A stretch of 38,156 bases of DNA, taken from positions 1 to 38,156 of IMG/VR virus record IMGVR_UViG_3300005529_000068, one strand, 5' to 3'. The notes beneath the pieces are model-generated. The model was not told the origin of the DNA and did not search any database. It worked only from the letters and a program-made list of their open reading frames with translations. The first letter of the stretch is position 1, and the number at the start of each line of letters is the position of its first letter. The position numbers were made by a program, and so were the translations under genes. Shown here piece after piece: positions 13,493 to 21,098 of this stretch. This DNA is from a virus.

Positions 13493-13573
13493 GGTGGCCG
13501 TAGCTCAAGGGTAGAGCGCGTGCAGCCGAGCAATCGGCCCGCGAGGCTGGCGGTTCAAATCCGCTCGGCCACC
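13493..13573 (+). tRNA. tRNA-His-like RNA lacking an anticodon
   Basis: Canonical parts are all present: a perfect 7-bp acceptor (13494-13500 with 13566-13572) plus a G-1:C73 pair (13493, 13573); U8 A9; a 4-bp D stem (GCTC/GAGC) with loop AAGGGTA; a 5-base variable loop AGGCT; and a T arm with TTCAAAT. The anticodon arm starts as a 4-bp stem (13519-13522 with 13540-13543) but, instead of a 7-base loop, carries a further 5-bp helix GCCGA/TCGGC capped by a GCAA tetraloop. There is no readable anticodon and CCA is not encoded. The G-1:C73 pair and GGTGGC start resemble bacterial tRNA-His. It cannot decode in the normal way. Confidence 0.7.
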
Positions 13574-13592
13574 CGCAAGTTTAGGGTGTTCA

Positions 13593-13970
13593 ATGACCGA
13601 AAATCCGTCAACGGAATCGTTCCGCATTCGGAATGAACGCAAGGCCGCGCAATATGCGGCACAAATTCTCGGTATGGCAGCAATCCGCGGCGTGACGCCG
13701 GCCGATTTGTTTCTTTCGCTCGCGGCGGTTGCGGGAAACAAAAACCCGTACTTTGCGCGCAAGCTCCTAGAGGCGCTTGAGGCGACCGTGCGGGCCCGTC
13801 CCGTTCAAGCGGTCAAGGTTGAGCCGGCGACGGAGACGGGCGAGGCGTTGCTTGCAAATGCCGGCGAGGTTTTTGCAGCACAGCCGGTAAGCGACGAATG
13901 CGGTTGCCCAAGTTGCACTAGCGATAACGCGGCGTTGCCGGCGGTCGATTTTGTATCGGAGCGCACATGA
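13593..13970 (+). CDS. Hypothetical protein with CxC-type motif
   Basis: 125 aa from ATG 13593. The first about 70 residues are helical (FRIRNERKAAQYAAQILGMAAIRG, LFLSLAAVAGNKNPYFARKLLEALEATV). The C-terminal half is disordered and acidic with a Cys cluster (DECGCPSCTSD) that might bind a metal. No family recognised. It ends in an ATGA overlap with the next gene. Confidence 0.5.
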   Translation: MTENPSTESFRIRNERKAAQYAAQILGMAAIRGVTPADLFLSLAAVAGNKNPYFARKLLEALEATVRARPVQAVKVEPATETGEALLANAGEVFAAQPVSDECGCPSCTSDNAALPAVDFVSERT

Positions 13971-14185
13971 CCTCGGTCGAGCTTACAGACCTTGCAAACC
14001 GCGCTCGCGCGGAATCGGTTTCGCAAACGGGGCCTGTCACACCGAAAGACACCGCGCGCATTTGGAAATTGCTCGCCGTCGTTTCGGCTCACGCGGCCAT
14101 GCTTGCCGCTCGCGTCGAGGCACTTGAGGCGCGGCCGAAAGCCGGGCGACCGCCGGGCTCGATTAACAAGGCGCGGGCAGCATAA
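13967..14185 (+). CDS. Small coiled-coil protein with basic tail
   Basis: 72 aa from ATG 13967 (ATGA overlap). A helical, heptad-like core (ARIWKLLAVVSAHAAMLAARVEALEA) is followed by a basic AT-hook-like tail (KAGRPPGSINKARAA). This combination suggests a small oligomeric DNA-binding or virion-associated protein. Function unknown. It shares its stop region with the next gene (TAATG). Confidence 0.5.
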   Translation: MTSVELTDLANRARAESVSQTGPVTPKDTARIWKLLAVVSAHAAMLAARVEALEARPKAGRPPGSINKARAA

Positions 14186-14783
14186 TGGCCGACTTTGCCG
14201 ACCTCTCGGGCAAGCCGGCGTTCACATGGCGCGACACTTGGCCGGTTCGGCTCGGCATGACGGCGCTCTCGGCGCTGGCGCTTCCGGGCGACGTTTATGC
14301 AGGGCGCGTCGCGACCGATTACATTTCTCAATCCTCTCCGCGTCGTGGCATAAGTGATTGGGTATGGTCGACCGCGCAACCGATCTTGCCTCGATCGTGG
14401 TCGGCGCTCCGGGCGGCGCCGGCGGGCTCGATTCCGTTATTGAGGATTTTTCGCGTCGCGCTGCGGAAATGAAGCGCGAGGGTCATTGGAATGCTGGCGG
14501 TATTCAATCAATCGTTGACGCGCTCAAGGCTGTGAAATCAGGCAACGCGACATTAGAGCGGCCCGGTCGCATGTATGAGGTAAACATTCTCGCCGACCCC
14601 GAGCGTTTCTTAGATTGGTCAAAGCCAATTTCCGAACAAAGCGCGCCGGTTCGCGAGGCTTACGAAAGAATAACCGGCGCTCGCGACCCGAAGCTCGCCG
14701 AAATTCGGACGCGCGAAATTGACGAGATAATGAATGCGCTCGCAAGCGACCGCGACCCGGTTACGAAATCAAATGCGGAATGA
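14185..14783 (+). pseudogene. Phage accessory gene interrupted by a 59-bp insert
   Basis: The frame from ATG 14185 reads TWPVRLGMTALSALALPGDVYAGRV, then enters the 48-bp repeat (YISQSSPRRGISDWVW) and loses its frame. A second frame (first ATG 14364, ends 14783) reads VDRATDLASIVVGAPGGAGG, later YEVNILADPERFLDWSKPISEQS. Removing 14311-14369 rejoins them as LPGDVYAGRV-DRATDLAS, the order expected in the large-polyvalent/MuF-associated proteins I recognise from phages. The insert is flanked by a GTCG direct repeat (14308-14311, 14367-14370) and shifts the frame by two bases. The second piece may still be translated from 14364. Confidence 0.7.
14321..14368. repeat. 48-bp inverted repeat, copy A
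   Basis: This is the exact reverse complement of 14932-14979. It lies within the insert that disrupts the accessory gene. The two copies enclose 563 bases and could support inversion or a long RNA duplex. Confidence 0.92.
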
Positions 14784-14892
14784 GCGGGATTGGTTCAAGC
14801 TCGCCAAAGACCGCGACGCCGCATGGGCGGAGTGGAAAAAATCGCAATCGGGCCAAACTGCCTATCAGGGAATCTCTTTTTCTGGATGCTGA
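14773..14892 (+). CDS. 39-aa hypothetical protein
   Basis: From ATG 14773, overlapping the upstream frame by 11 bases. The sequence MRNERDWFKLAKDRDAAWAEWKK is a charged helix with regularly spaced tryptophans, more protein-like than random. It overlaps the next small gene in another frame, so one of the two may be spurious. Confidence 0.4.
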   Translation: MRNERDWFKLAKDRDAAWAEWKKSQSGQTAYQGISFSGC

Positions 14893-14972
14893 TCGCGGCT
14901 TGCGTCATTGCGACTGTTTACGACCTGACCAACCATACCCAATCACTTATGCCACGACGCGGAGAGGATTGA
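14823..14972 (+). CDS. 49-aa single-span membrane protein
   Basis: From ATG 14823. Residues about 17-36 (NLFFWMLIAACVIATVYDL) form one membrane segment. The last dozen residues (HTQSLMPRRGED) are encoded by copy B of the 48-bp repeat, and the stop sits just before the next gene's ribosome-binding site. Function unknown. Confidence 0.45.
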   Translation: MGGVEKIAIGPNCLSGNLFFWMLIAACVIATVYDLTNHTQSLMPRRGED

Positions 14973-14979
14973 GAAATGT
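14932..14979. repeat. 48-bp inverted repeat, copy B, carries a ribosome-binding site and ATG
   Basis: Exact reverse complement of 14321-14368. This copy includes the end of the small membrane gene, a GGAGAGG Shine-Dalgarno (14961-14967) and the ATG (14976) of the next ORF. If both copies are in one transcript they could pair and hide that start. Confidence 0.92.
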
Positions 14980-15152
14980 CTAAATTGGCTGACCGGATAG
15001 AGAATGAACAGCACGCGGGAGCGTTCATCCCGACAGAACGAACTCCACCGCATATTGCGGCTCTTGGACCGCAGGAGTGGTGGTTAATCAGGGTGGACAA
15101 AAACGAACGCGACGAAATCATTCGGGCGCTTCGCGCACGGGGTGGGGAATGA
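14976..15152 (+). CDS. 58-aa protein coupled to the terminase nuclease half
   Basis: From ATG 14976 with a strong GGAGAGG inside the repeat. MSKLADRIENEQHAGAFIPTERTPPHIAALGPQEWWLIRVDKNERDEIIRALRARGGE is compact and charged, without a known family. Its stop overlaps the ATG of the terminase nuclease ORF (ATGA at 15149-15152), so translation of the terminase C-half probably depends on this cistron. Confidence 0.55.
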   Translation: MSKLADRIENEQHAGAFIPTERTPPHIAALGPQEWWLIRVDKNERDEIIRALRARGGE

Positions 15153-15892
15153 GCAAGGGCGTCGTTACCATGACGATTGACGACGCCGAGCATTTGTCGC
15201 CAGAGCAACGTCAAATAATTATCGAGCGAACTCCGAAACACGAGCGCGGACCTCGCTTGTACGGAGAGCCCGCCGCCGGCTCCGGCCTCGTGTTTCCGGT
15301 CGACGACGAGGCTATTGCTTGCGACCCGTTCAAGATACCGGCGCACTACCGGCGAATTAACGGGCTCGACTTCGGTTGGGACCATCCTTTCGGCGCCTCG
15401 TCGCTCGCGCACGATTCGGAAGCGGACGTTATTTATGTGACGGCTTGCTATCGCGAGTCACAGGCGACGCCGATCATTCACGCGGCAGCGGTCAAACCTT
15501 GGGGCGAGTGGATTCCGTGCGCGTGGCCGCATGACGGCTTGCAGCACGACAAAGGCTCCGGCGATCAACTCGCCGAGCTTTACCGCAAGCAGGGTTTAAA
15601 CATGCTCCCCGAACACGCCACGCACGAGGAAGGCGGATTCGGGACCGAGGCCGGCGTAATTGAAATGCTAACCCGGATGCAAACCGGGCGCTGGAAGGTC
15701 TTTCGCAATCTCGGCGAGTGGTTTTCCGAAAAGCGGCTCTATCACCGCGAAAAAGGAATCATCGTCAAAGAACGCGACGACATTCTTTCCTCGTCGCGCG
15801 TCGGCTTAATGATGCTCCGCTTTGCAGAACACGAGCCGAAAGCAAAGCCGCGCTCGCGGACAAACGCGCCGGAAGGCGCATGGATGGGTTAA
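15149..15892 (+). CDS. terL: Terminase large subunit, nuclease half (split TerL)
   Basis: 247 aa from ATG 15149 (GGGG-T-GGGGA upstream, ATGA overlap). It begins SKGVVTMTIDDAEHLSPEQRQIII, the segment that follows ATPase motif III in intact large terminases, and contains an RNase H-like nuclease: GLDFGWDHP (Asp74), WPHDG (Asp129) and ERDDILSSSR (Asp210/211). It would cut concatemers into headfuls. All acidic residues are present, so it looks functional as a separate chain. It is followed by the portal gene after 3 bases. Confidence 0.88.
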   Translation: MSKGVVTMTIDDAEHLSPEQRQIIIERTPKHERGPRLYGEPAAGSGLVFPVDDEAIACDPFKIPAHYRRINGLDFGWDHPFGASSLAHDSEADVIYVTACYRESQATPIIHAAAVKPWGEWIPCAWPHDGLQHDKGSGDQLAELYRKQGLNMLPEHATHEEGGFGTEAGVIEMLTRMQTGRWKVFRNLGEWFSEKRLYHREKGIIVKERDDILSSSRVGLMMLRFAEHEPKAKPRSRTNAPEGAWMG

Positions 15893-15895
15893 CGC

Positions 15896-18304
15896 ATGGC
15901 GCCTCGCTCGCTGAAAAACACGGTCGACGAAGCGGAAAAAGCTCCGCCAAAGCGCAAGCGTCCTGGCCGCGCGTCGCTCAAGGCTGAAAAGCTCCCCGAT
16001 GAGACGAGCGAGAAAAAGCCGAGCAAAAAATTCGACAACGATTTTATTCACGAGGCGATGGAGCGCGCGGACGAGGCTTATCAGCGCGAGAAAGACAATA
16101 TCGCCGAGGCTTACGAGGACCTTGAATTTTTGGGCGGCAAGCAATGGCCGGATTGGGCGCAGAAAGAGCGCGCAGCCGAGGGCCGGCCCATTCTGACATT
16201 CCCGGTTCTCTCGCAATTCGTTCGCCAGATTGCCGGCGACATGCGGCTTATGAAGCCCTCGATAAAGGCGACGCCGGCCGACGGACAGGCAAAGCCCGTC
16301 GTCGCCGAGCTTATCTCGGGCATGATTCGCTATATCGAAAACCGCTCCGAGGCGCGCGTTGCCTACGCGCTCGGCGGCGATCAACAGGTATCGTGCGGCT
16401 CCGGCGCTTGGCGGGTCACAACCGAATACGCCGAGGAAACGACGTTTAACCAAGAGATTCGCATTGTCGCAATCGACGACGCGGTTTCGATTCTGTGGGA
16501 TACCGACTCGATTTTGCCGACGCGCGAGGACGCGGAATGGTGTTTTGTGCCGGTCGACATGAGCCGGCGCAAGTTTGAAAAAAAATATCCCGACGTTCCG
16601 GTTTCAGACTTCGCGAGCTACGACCGCCGCTTTCAAGCCTATTGGACGGACAAAGACCGCGTTCGCGTCGCCGAGTATTGGGAGCGCCGGCCGGCAAAGC
16701 GCAAGCTCGCGCTCTTGAGCGACGGCAGCGTTCACGACTTGACCGGCAAGAGCGACGAGGAAATTTCCGCGTACAAGGCACAAAATCAGGTCGAGCGCAT
16801 CGAGGACAAAGACGGTCATAAGGTTTACCGCTCGCTTATCACGCTCGGGCATGTCCTAGAGGAACCGAAAGAGTGGGCCGGGCGGTACATTCCGATTGTG
16901 CCGCTTATCGGCGAGGAAATTCGCATCGGCCGGCGCATCGTTCGGCGCGGCGCAATCCGCGTCGGAAAAGACGCGCAACGGCTGTTCAATTTCGTTCGCA
17001 CACAGCAAGCCGAGTTTGCCGCGCTCGTGCCTAAGTCGCCATTCGTCGGCACCGATAAAAATTTCGAGGAACACGAAGCCGACTGGAACACGGCGAACAC
17101 GAAAAATCATCCCTACTTGCGCTATACGCCCGACGCGCGAAACGGAAATGCTCCGCCACAGCGGCAACCGGGACCGCAAGCAAATTCCGGCCTGACGGAG
17201 CTTGGAGCAAACGCGCTCTCCGATATCAAATCGTCAATCGGCATTTACGACGCCGGGCTCGGCGCGCGGTCGAACGAGACGAGCGGCGTTGCGATCAAGG
17301 CGCGCCAGAACGAGAGCGATGTTGGCAACGTCGCCTATATGGACAACTTTTCACTCGCAATCCGGCACACCGGCCGGATTATCGTCGACCTCATTCCGCA
17401 CGTTTATGACACCGAACGCGACGTGCAGATTGTCCACGAGGACAATCGCGCGGAAACCGTCACGATCAACAAAGGCATGGCGACGCCGTACCTCGCCGAC
17501 GAGGGCGACGACGACGAGGCGCCGGTTTCGGCTGGCGCGGCGCCCGAGCCAACGGACAATTCCGGGCTCGATATGGACGAGGACGACGAGGGAATTGCGC
17601 CGCAGAAAAACAAGGCGCCGAAAATCCTCAACGATGTGACCGTAGGCTCTTACGGAATCATCATCGAAATGGGCCCGAGCTACTCCACCAAGCGCCAGCA
17701 AGCCGCCGACGGTATTGCTGACTTTATCAAGTCGGCGCCCGGCGTTGCCCCGCTTGTTCTCGACCTCTACGCTCGCGCGCAGGATTGGCCGCAAGCCTCG
17801 GAAATTGCCGACCGCATTCAGGCGGTTTTGCCGCCGCCGATTCAGGCGATGATTGCCGCGAAAAAGCAGCACGTCGGCGAAATCCCGCGGCCGAACGTCC
17901 CCGGCGCTCCGCCCGGAATGCCTCCCGGAATGCCTCCCGGCTTGCCGCCGGGAATGCCCGGAATGCCTCCCGGCGCGCCACCGATGCCGCCGGGACCTCC
18001 GCCGCCGCCTCCGCCGTCGCCGGCTGAAATTGCCGAGCAACATGCGAGCGTCGCCGAAGCCGGAGCGAAAGCGCAAACCGCGGCGCTCAACGTGCAGATT
18101 CGCGCGCTCGACAAGGCGATTAAAGAGATCGAGCTAAAGGTCAAACAAGCCGAAGCGGCCGGGCATGGCGGGCAGCTTGACGGGACGCATCACGTTTTGC
18201 GCCAGCTTGTGAATGAACTCGCGCATCAAAGGGGGATGCTCGACGAGATTTTAGGCGGCTCCGCCGCCGGTAGCGGTTCGGCTGGCGATCAACCACCGGC
18301 CTAA
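15896..18304 (+). CDS. P22-like portal protein
   Basis: 802 aa from ATG 15896. After a Lys/Pro-rich N-terminus, the P22-type portal core is visible: YEDLEFLGGKQWPDWA, RPILTFPVLSQFVRQIAGDMR, and SGVAIKARQ near residue 465, the site of the clip/stem region in this family. The C-terminus has a remarkable Pro-Gly-Met-rich stretch (about 665-705, PPGM repeats) and then a coiled coil (ALDKAIKEIELKVKQAEA), which would lie in the portal barrel. It forms the dodecameric DNA entry ring and binds terminase. Length is slightly above P22 gp1. Confidence 0.9.
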   Translation: MAPRSLKNTVDEAEKAPPKRKRPGRASLKAEKLPDETSEKKPSKKFDNDFIHEAMERADEAYQREKDNIAEAYEDLEFLGGKQWPDWAQKERAAEGRPILTFPVLSQFVRQIAGDMRLMKPSIKATPADGQAKPVVAELISGMIRYIENRSEARVAYALGGDQQVSCGSGAWRVTTEYAEETTFNQEIRIVAIDDAVSILWDTDSILPTREDAEWCFVPVDMSRRKFEKKYPDVPVSDFASYDRRFQAYWTDKDRVRVAEYWERRPAKRKLALLSDGSVHDLTGKSDEEISAYKAQNQVERIEDKDGHKVYRSLITLGHVLEEPKEWAGRYIPIVPLIGEEIRIGRRIVRRGAIRVGKDAQRLFNFVRTQQAEFAALVPKSPFVGTDKNFEEHEADWNTANTKNHPYLRYTPDARNGNAPPQRQPGPQANSGLTELGANALSDIKSSIGIYDAGLGARSNETSGVAIKARQNESDVGNVAYMDNFSLAIRHTGRIIVDLIPHVYDTERDVQIVHEDNRAETVTINKGMATPYLADEGDDDEAPVSAGAAPEPTDNSGLDMDEDDEGIAPQKNKAPKILNDVTVGSYGIIIEMGPSYSTKRQQAADGIADFIKSAPGVAPLVLDLYARAQDWPQASEIADRIQAVLPPPIQAMIAAKKQHVGEIPRPNVPGAPPGMPPGMPPGLPPGMPGMPPGAPPMPPGPPPPPPPSPAEIAEQHASVAEAGAKAQTAALNVQIRALDKAIKEIELKVKQAEAAGHGGQLDGTHHVLRQLVNELAHQRGMLDEILGGSAAGSGSAGDQPPA

Positions 18305-18352
18305 GTGTTCGCATGATGCCGGCCGCGTTCGGCGGCTGGCGCGGCGATAGTC

Positions 18353-18379
18353 GGCGACGCTTCGCGCGTCGCCTTTTTT
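18353..18379 (+). terminator. Intrinsic terminator after portal
   Basis: GGCGACGC pairs with GCGTCGCC around TTCGC, followed by six T. It is located inside the late operon between portal and scaffold, so it would reduce downstream transcription unless antiterminated. Confidence 0.85.
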
Positions 18380-18392
18380 ATTGAGGCAAAAA

Positions 18393-19334
18393 ATGGACTT
18401 GCTTAAAAAATATCTGCTTTCCGGTGTTGCGCGCATGGCCGAGGACGGCTCGGGCGCCGGCGCTGGTAGTGCAGAGGGAGCAAGGGCCGGCGCGGACGCT
18501 GGCGCGGGCTCCGACGGCAAAGGCCAGCAGCAACAGCAACAGGAAGGCGCAACGAAAGATTACGTCACGCTCGCGGACGACGACGAGGACGAAATTGTTA
18601 TCGGCGACGACGAGGGCGAGGACGAAGGCGAGCAAGGCGAACAAGAGGGCGAGGGACGGCCGCGGCGACGCTCCGGCTCCGCTCGATTGAGGGCGCGACT
18701 TGCTCGGGTTGAACAAGAGAATCGCGAACTCCGCGATGCTGTGACGCATGGGGCGCGACGCGCTCCGGCCGCTTCCGGCGACGATGATCTTGTAGCTCCC
18801 AAGGAATCGGACTTCCCGAACGATTACCTTGCCTTTGAGGCGGCGATGCAGGACTACCGTGTTCGCAAAGCCATTCGGGAAGAAAATCAGCGCGTCGCGA
18901 AAGAGCAATCGGACGCGGACGCTGAACGGGCTACTCGCGTAAAGCTCTCCGCGTATAACGACCGGCTGGAAACCGTCAAAGACCGAATCCCGGACTTCGA
19001 CGACGTTATGGCCGAAGCGCGCGGACAGCAAATTCGCGACGACGTTCTCGACCAAATCCTCGACTCCGCCAAAGGTCCGCTCATTGCGTACCACCTGGCG
19101 AAAAACCCGGGCAAGGTTGACGCCCTTAACCGCATGTCGCCGCTTGAGGCCGCGAAAGAAATCGGCCGGCTTGAGGCGCGCATTCGCGGTCCACAAGCGA
19201 AAAAAGTTACCCGCGCGGAAGCGCCGCTCAAATCGCCGAAGGGCGGAACAGGCGGCGCCACGAAAGAAATCGACCCGTCAACGATGCCGATGGACGAATA
19301 CATCAAGGCTCGGGAATCGGGCGCGATCCAATAA
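18393..19334 (+). CDS. Head scaffolding protein
   Basis: 313 aa from ATG 18393. The N-terminal third is disordered: Gly/Ala-rich, a poly-Gln run, then an acidic run (DDDEDEIVIGDDEGEDEGE). Helical coiled segments follow (RARLARVEQENRELRDAV; RVRKAIREENQRVAKE). The region GPLIAYHLAKNPGKVDALNRMSPLEAAKEIGRLEARI is typical of phage scaffolds, which guide coat assembly and then leave the procapsid. The position between portal and coat agrees. Confidence 0.82.
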   Translation: MDLLKKYLLSGVARMAEDGSGAGAGSAEGARAGADAGAGSDGKGQQQQQQEGATKDYVTLADDDEDEIVIGDDEGEDEGEQGEQEGEGRPRRRSGSARLRARLARVEQENRELRDAVTHGARRAPAASGDDDLVAPKESDFPNDYLAFEAAMQDYRVRKAIREENQRVAKEQSDADAERATRVKLSAYNDRLETVKDRIPDFDDVMAEARGQQIRDDVLDQILDSAKGPLIAYHLAKNPGKVDALNRMSPLEAAKEIGRLEARIRGPQAKKVTRAEAPLKSPKGGTGGATKEIDPSTMPMDEYIKARESGAIQ

Positions 19335-19396
19335 CTTTCTACGCGCAAGACGTGGGGCGGCGTTCGCGCCGCTCCGCAATGAAAGGCTGAAATAAA

Positions 19397-20629
19397 ATGG
19401 TCAATAACGCCATTCTGACGCCGAGCGTCATTGCTAAAGAAGCATTGATGAGGCTCGACAACAATCTCGTCATGGGAAAGCTCGTAAACCGAGCCTATGA
19501 GGACGAGATTGCAAAGCCGGTCAACGGCTACAAAAAGGGCGGCTCGGTGCAAATCCGCAAGCCGGCCAAATACACGTTCCGCTCGGGCGCTGTGGCCTCG
19601 CCGCAGGACTCGACGGAAAAGACCTTGACCGTCACCGTCTCGACTCAAGGCGGCGTCGATCTGCAATTTTCATCGTCAGACATGACGTTGAAGGTTTCGG
19701 AGTTTTCCGACCGCTTCCTCAAGGGCGCGATGATTACCATTGCGAACCAAATCGAAAGCGACCTGCAAGGGCTCTACAAGAGCGTTTGGAATTGGGTCGG
19801 AACGCCCGGTCAGACAATCGACGCTTTCTCCGATTTCGGAAAAGCTCCGCAGCGTTTGACGGAAATGGCGGTTCCTTCCGACCGAATCGGTACGCTCTCG
19901 CCCGCGGATAAGTGGGGCTTGCTCGGCTCGTTTACCGGCGCATTTGTGACCGACGTTGCAAAGCCGGCAATCACGCAAGCGAAGCTCCCGATGGTCGGCG
20001 GCGTCGACCTCTACGAGACGCAAGCCGTCCGCAATCACACGGTCGGCCCACTCGGCGGCGCGCCGCTTATCAACGGCGCAAACCAAAACGTCACCTATGA
20101 CGGCACCAACGCGCAAAGCCTGATTACCGACGGCTGGACCGCGGCGGCGGCGTCTCGCCTCAAGCAAGGCGACGTGTTCACCATTGCGAACGTGTTTGCG
20201 GTGAACCCGGTCAACAAACAGGTCATGCCGTATTTGCAACAGTTTGTTGTGAACGCGGACGTTTCCTCGGACGGCGCGGGCAACCTGACGGCGAACATTT
20301 CGCCGGCAATCATCATCACCGGGCCCTATCAAACCGTTTCGGCGGCTCCCGCCGATAACGCTGTGATTACGGTCCTCGGCACGGCGAACACCAGCTATCC
20401 GTCAAATATGGTGTTCCACCGCGACGCATTTGCCCTCGTCATGGTGCCGATGGAAATTCCCGCGGCTATCCCGCCAAATCTGGCCGGCCGCGAGACGTAC
20501 AAGGGCCTCTCGGTTCGCTTGTTGCCGTACTATGACGGCACCAACGACATTGATAACTGGCGCCTCGACGTTCTCTATACCGTCAAGGCGATTTTCCCCG
20601 ACCTCGCGACGCGCGTCTCCGGCACCTAA
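19397..20629 (+). CDS. Major capsid protein, P22 coat type
   Basis: 410 aa from ATG 19397, with a GAAAGG upstream. It begins MVNNAILTPSVIAKEALMRLDNNLVMGKLVNRAYEDEI, with GGSVQIRKPAKYT and STQGGVDLQFSSSDMTL, which is the P22 gp5 (HK97 fold with inserted domain) family pattern. It ends VKAIFPDLATRVSG. Its length is close to P22 coat (430 aa). It builds the T=7-type shell around the scaffold. It is followed by a strong terminator, fitting its need for high expression. Confidence 0.9.
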   Translation: MVNNAILTPSVIAKEALMRLDNNLVMGKLVNRAYEDEIAKPVNGYKKGGSVQIRKPAKYTFRSGAVASPQDSTEKTLTVTVSTQGGVDLQFSSSDMTLKVSEFSDRFLKGAMITIANQIESDLQGLYKSVWNWVGTPGQTIDAFSDFGKAPQRLTEMAVPSDRIGTLSPADKWGLLGSFTGAFVTDVAKPAITQAKLPMVGGVDLYETQAVRNHTVGPLGGAPLINGANQNVTYDGTNAQSLITDGWTAAAASRLKQGDVFTIANVFAVNPVNKQVMPYLQQFVVNADVSSDGAGNLTANISPAIIITGPYQTVSAAPADNAVITVLGTANTSYPSNMVFHRDAFALVMVPMEIPAAIPPNLAGRETYKGLSVRLLPYYDGTNDIDNWRLDVLYTVKAIFPDLATRVSGT

Positions 20630-20655
20630 GCGAGTTGAAGGGACAGAAAAAATAC

Positions 20656-20684
20656 CGGCGGGGGCGCAAGCTCCCGCCGTTTTT
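20656..20684 (+). terminator. Intrinsic terminator after coat gene
   Basis: A 10-bp stem (20656-20665 with 20670-20679, one G-T pair) is capped by a GCAA tetraloop and followed by five T. It likely helps set coat protein stoichiometry. Confidence 0.9.
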
Positions 20685-20699
20685 ATAGGAGAGCCCGGC

Positions 20700-21095
20700 A
20701 TGGCGAAAACGCAACGCGACCTCGTGAACCGTGTCCTCTCCGATCTAAACGAGGTCGGGGCAGGGCAAGACGCGGAGATTGAGGATTTTAACGACGTGAA
20801 CTCGCGTGTCGATACGATCATCGCGGAGCTAAACGCTCGCGAAATTATCAACGTCTCGGACACGGCCAATATACCCGATGAGTTTTTCGAGCCGCTTGTC
20901 GAGTACGTTGTTCTCAAGGTCGGGCCCGGCTACGGAAGGCCGATGGCCGACGTTTTGAGTGTGAGCAATGTCGAGGACCGCTTGCGCGAGGTTTCCCGCC
21001 CGCGCGCCGCGCGCCGGCTTCTATCGACTGACGGCGTGTTGCGGCAGGGCGCAAATTGGGCCGGCGTTCGGCCGAATTTCCGAACGGGCAACTAG
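20700..21095 (+). CDS. Tail accessory factor, P22 gp4-like head completion protein
   Basis: 131 aa from ATG 20700 (AGGAG upstream). AKTQRDLVNRVLSDLNEVGAGQDAEIEDFNDVNSRVDTIIAELNAREI is the helical layout of P22 gp4-like proteins, which bind under the portal and prepare the tail hub. The C-terminus (NWAGVRPNFRTGN) is basic. Position between coat and the gp10-like gene supports the call. Confidence 0.75.
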   Translation: MAKTQRDLVNRVLSDLNEVGAGQDAEIEDFNDVNSRVDTIIAELNAREIINVSDTANIPDEFFEPLVEYVVLKVGPGYGRPMADVLSVSNVEDRLREVSRPRAARRLLSTDGVLRQGANWAGVRPNFRTGN

Positions 21096-21098
21096 CGC

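Noticed and set aside
12603-15148. Group I/II intron or intein as the cause of the terminase split
   Set aside because: The insert carries ordinary phage genes with their own ribosome-binding sites; no intron core, reverse transcriptase, homing endonuclease or intein motif is recognisable, though covariance search was not possible.
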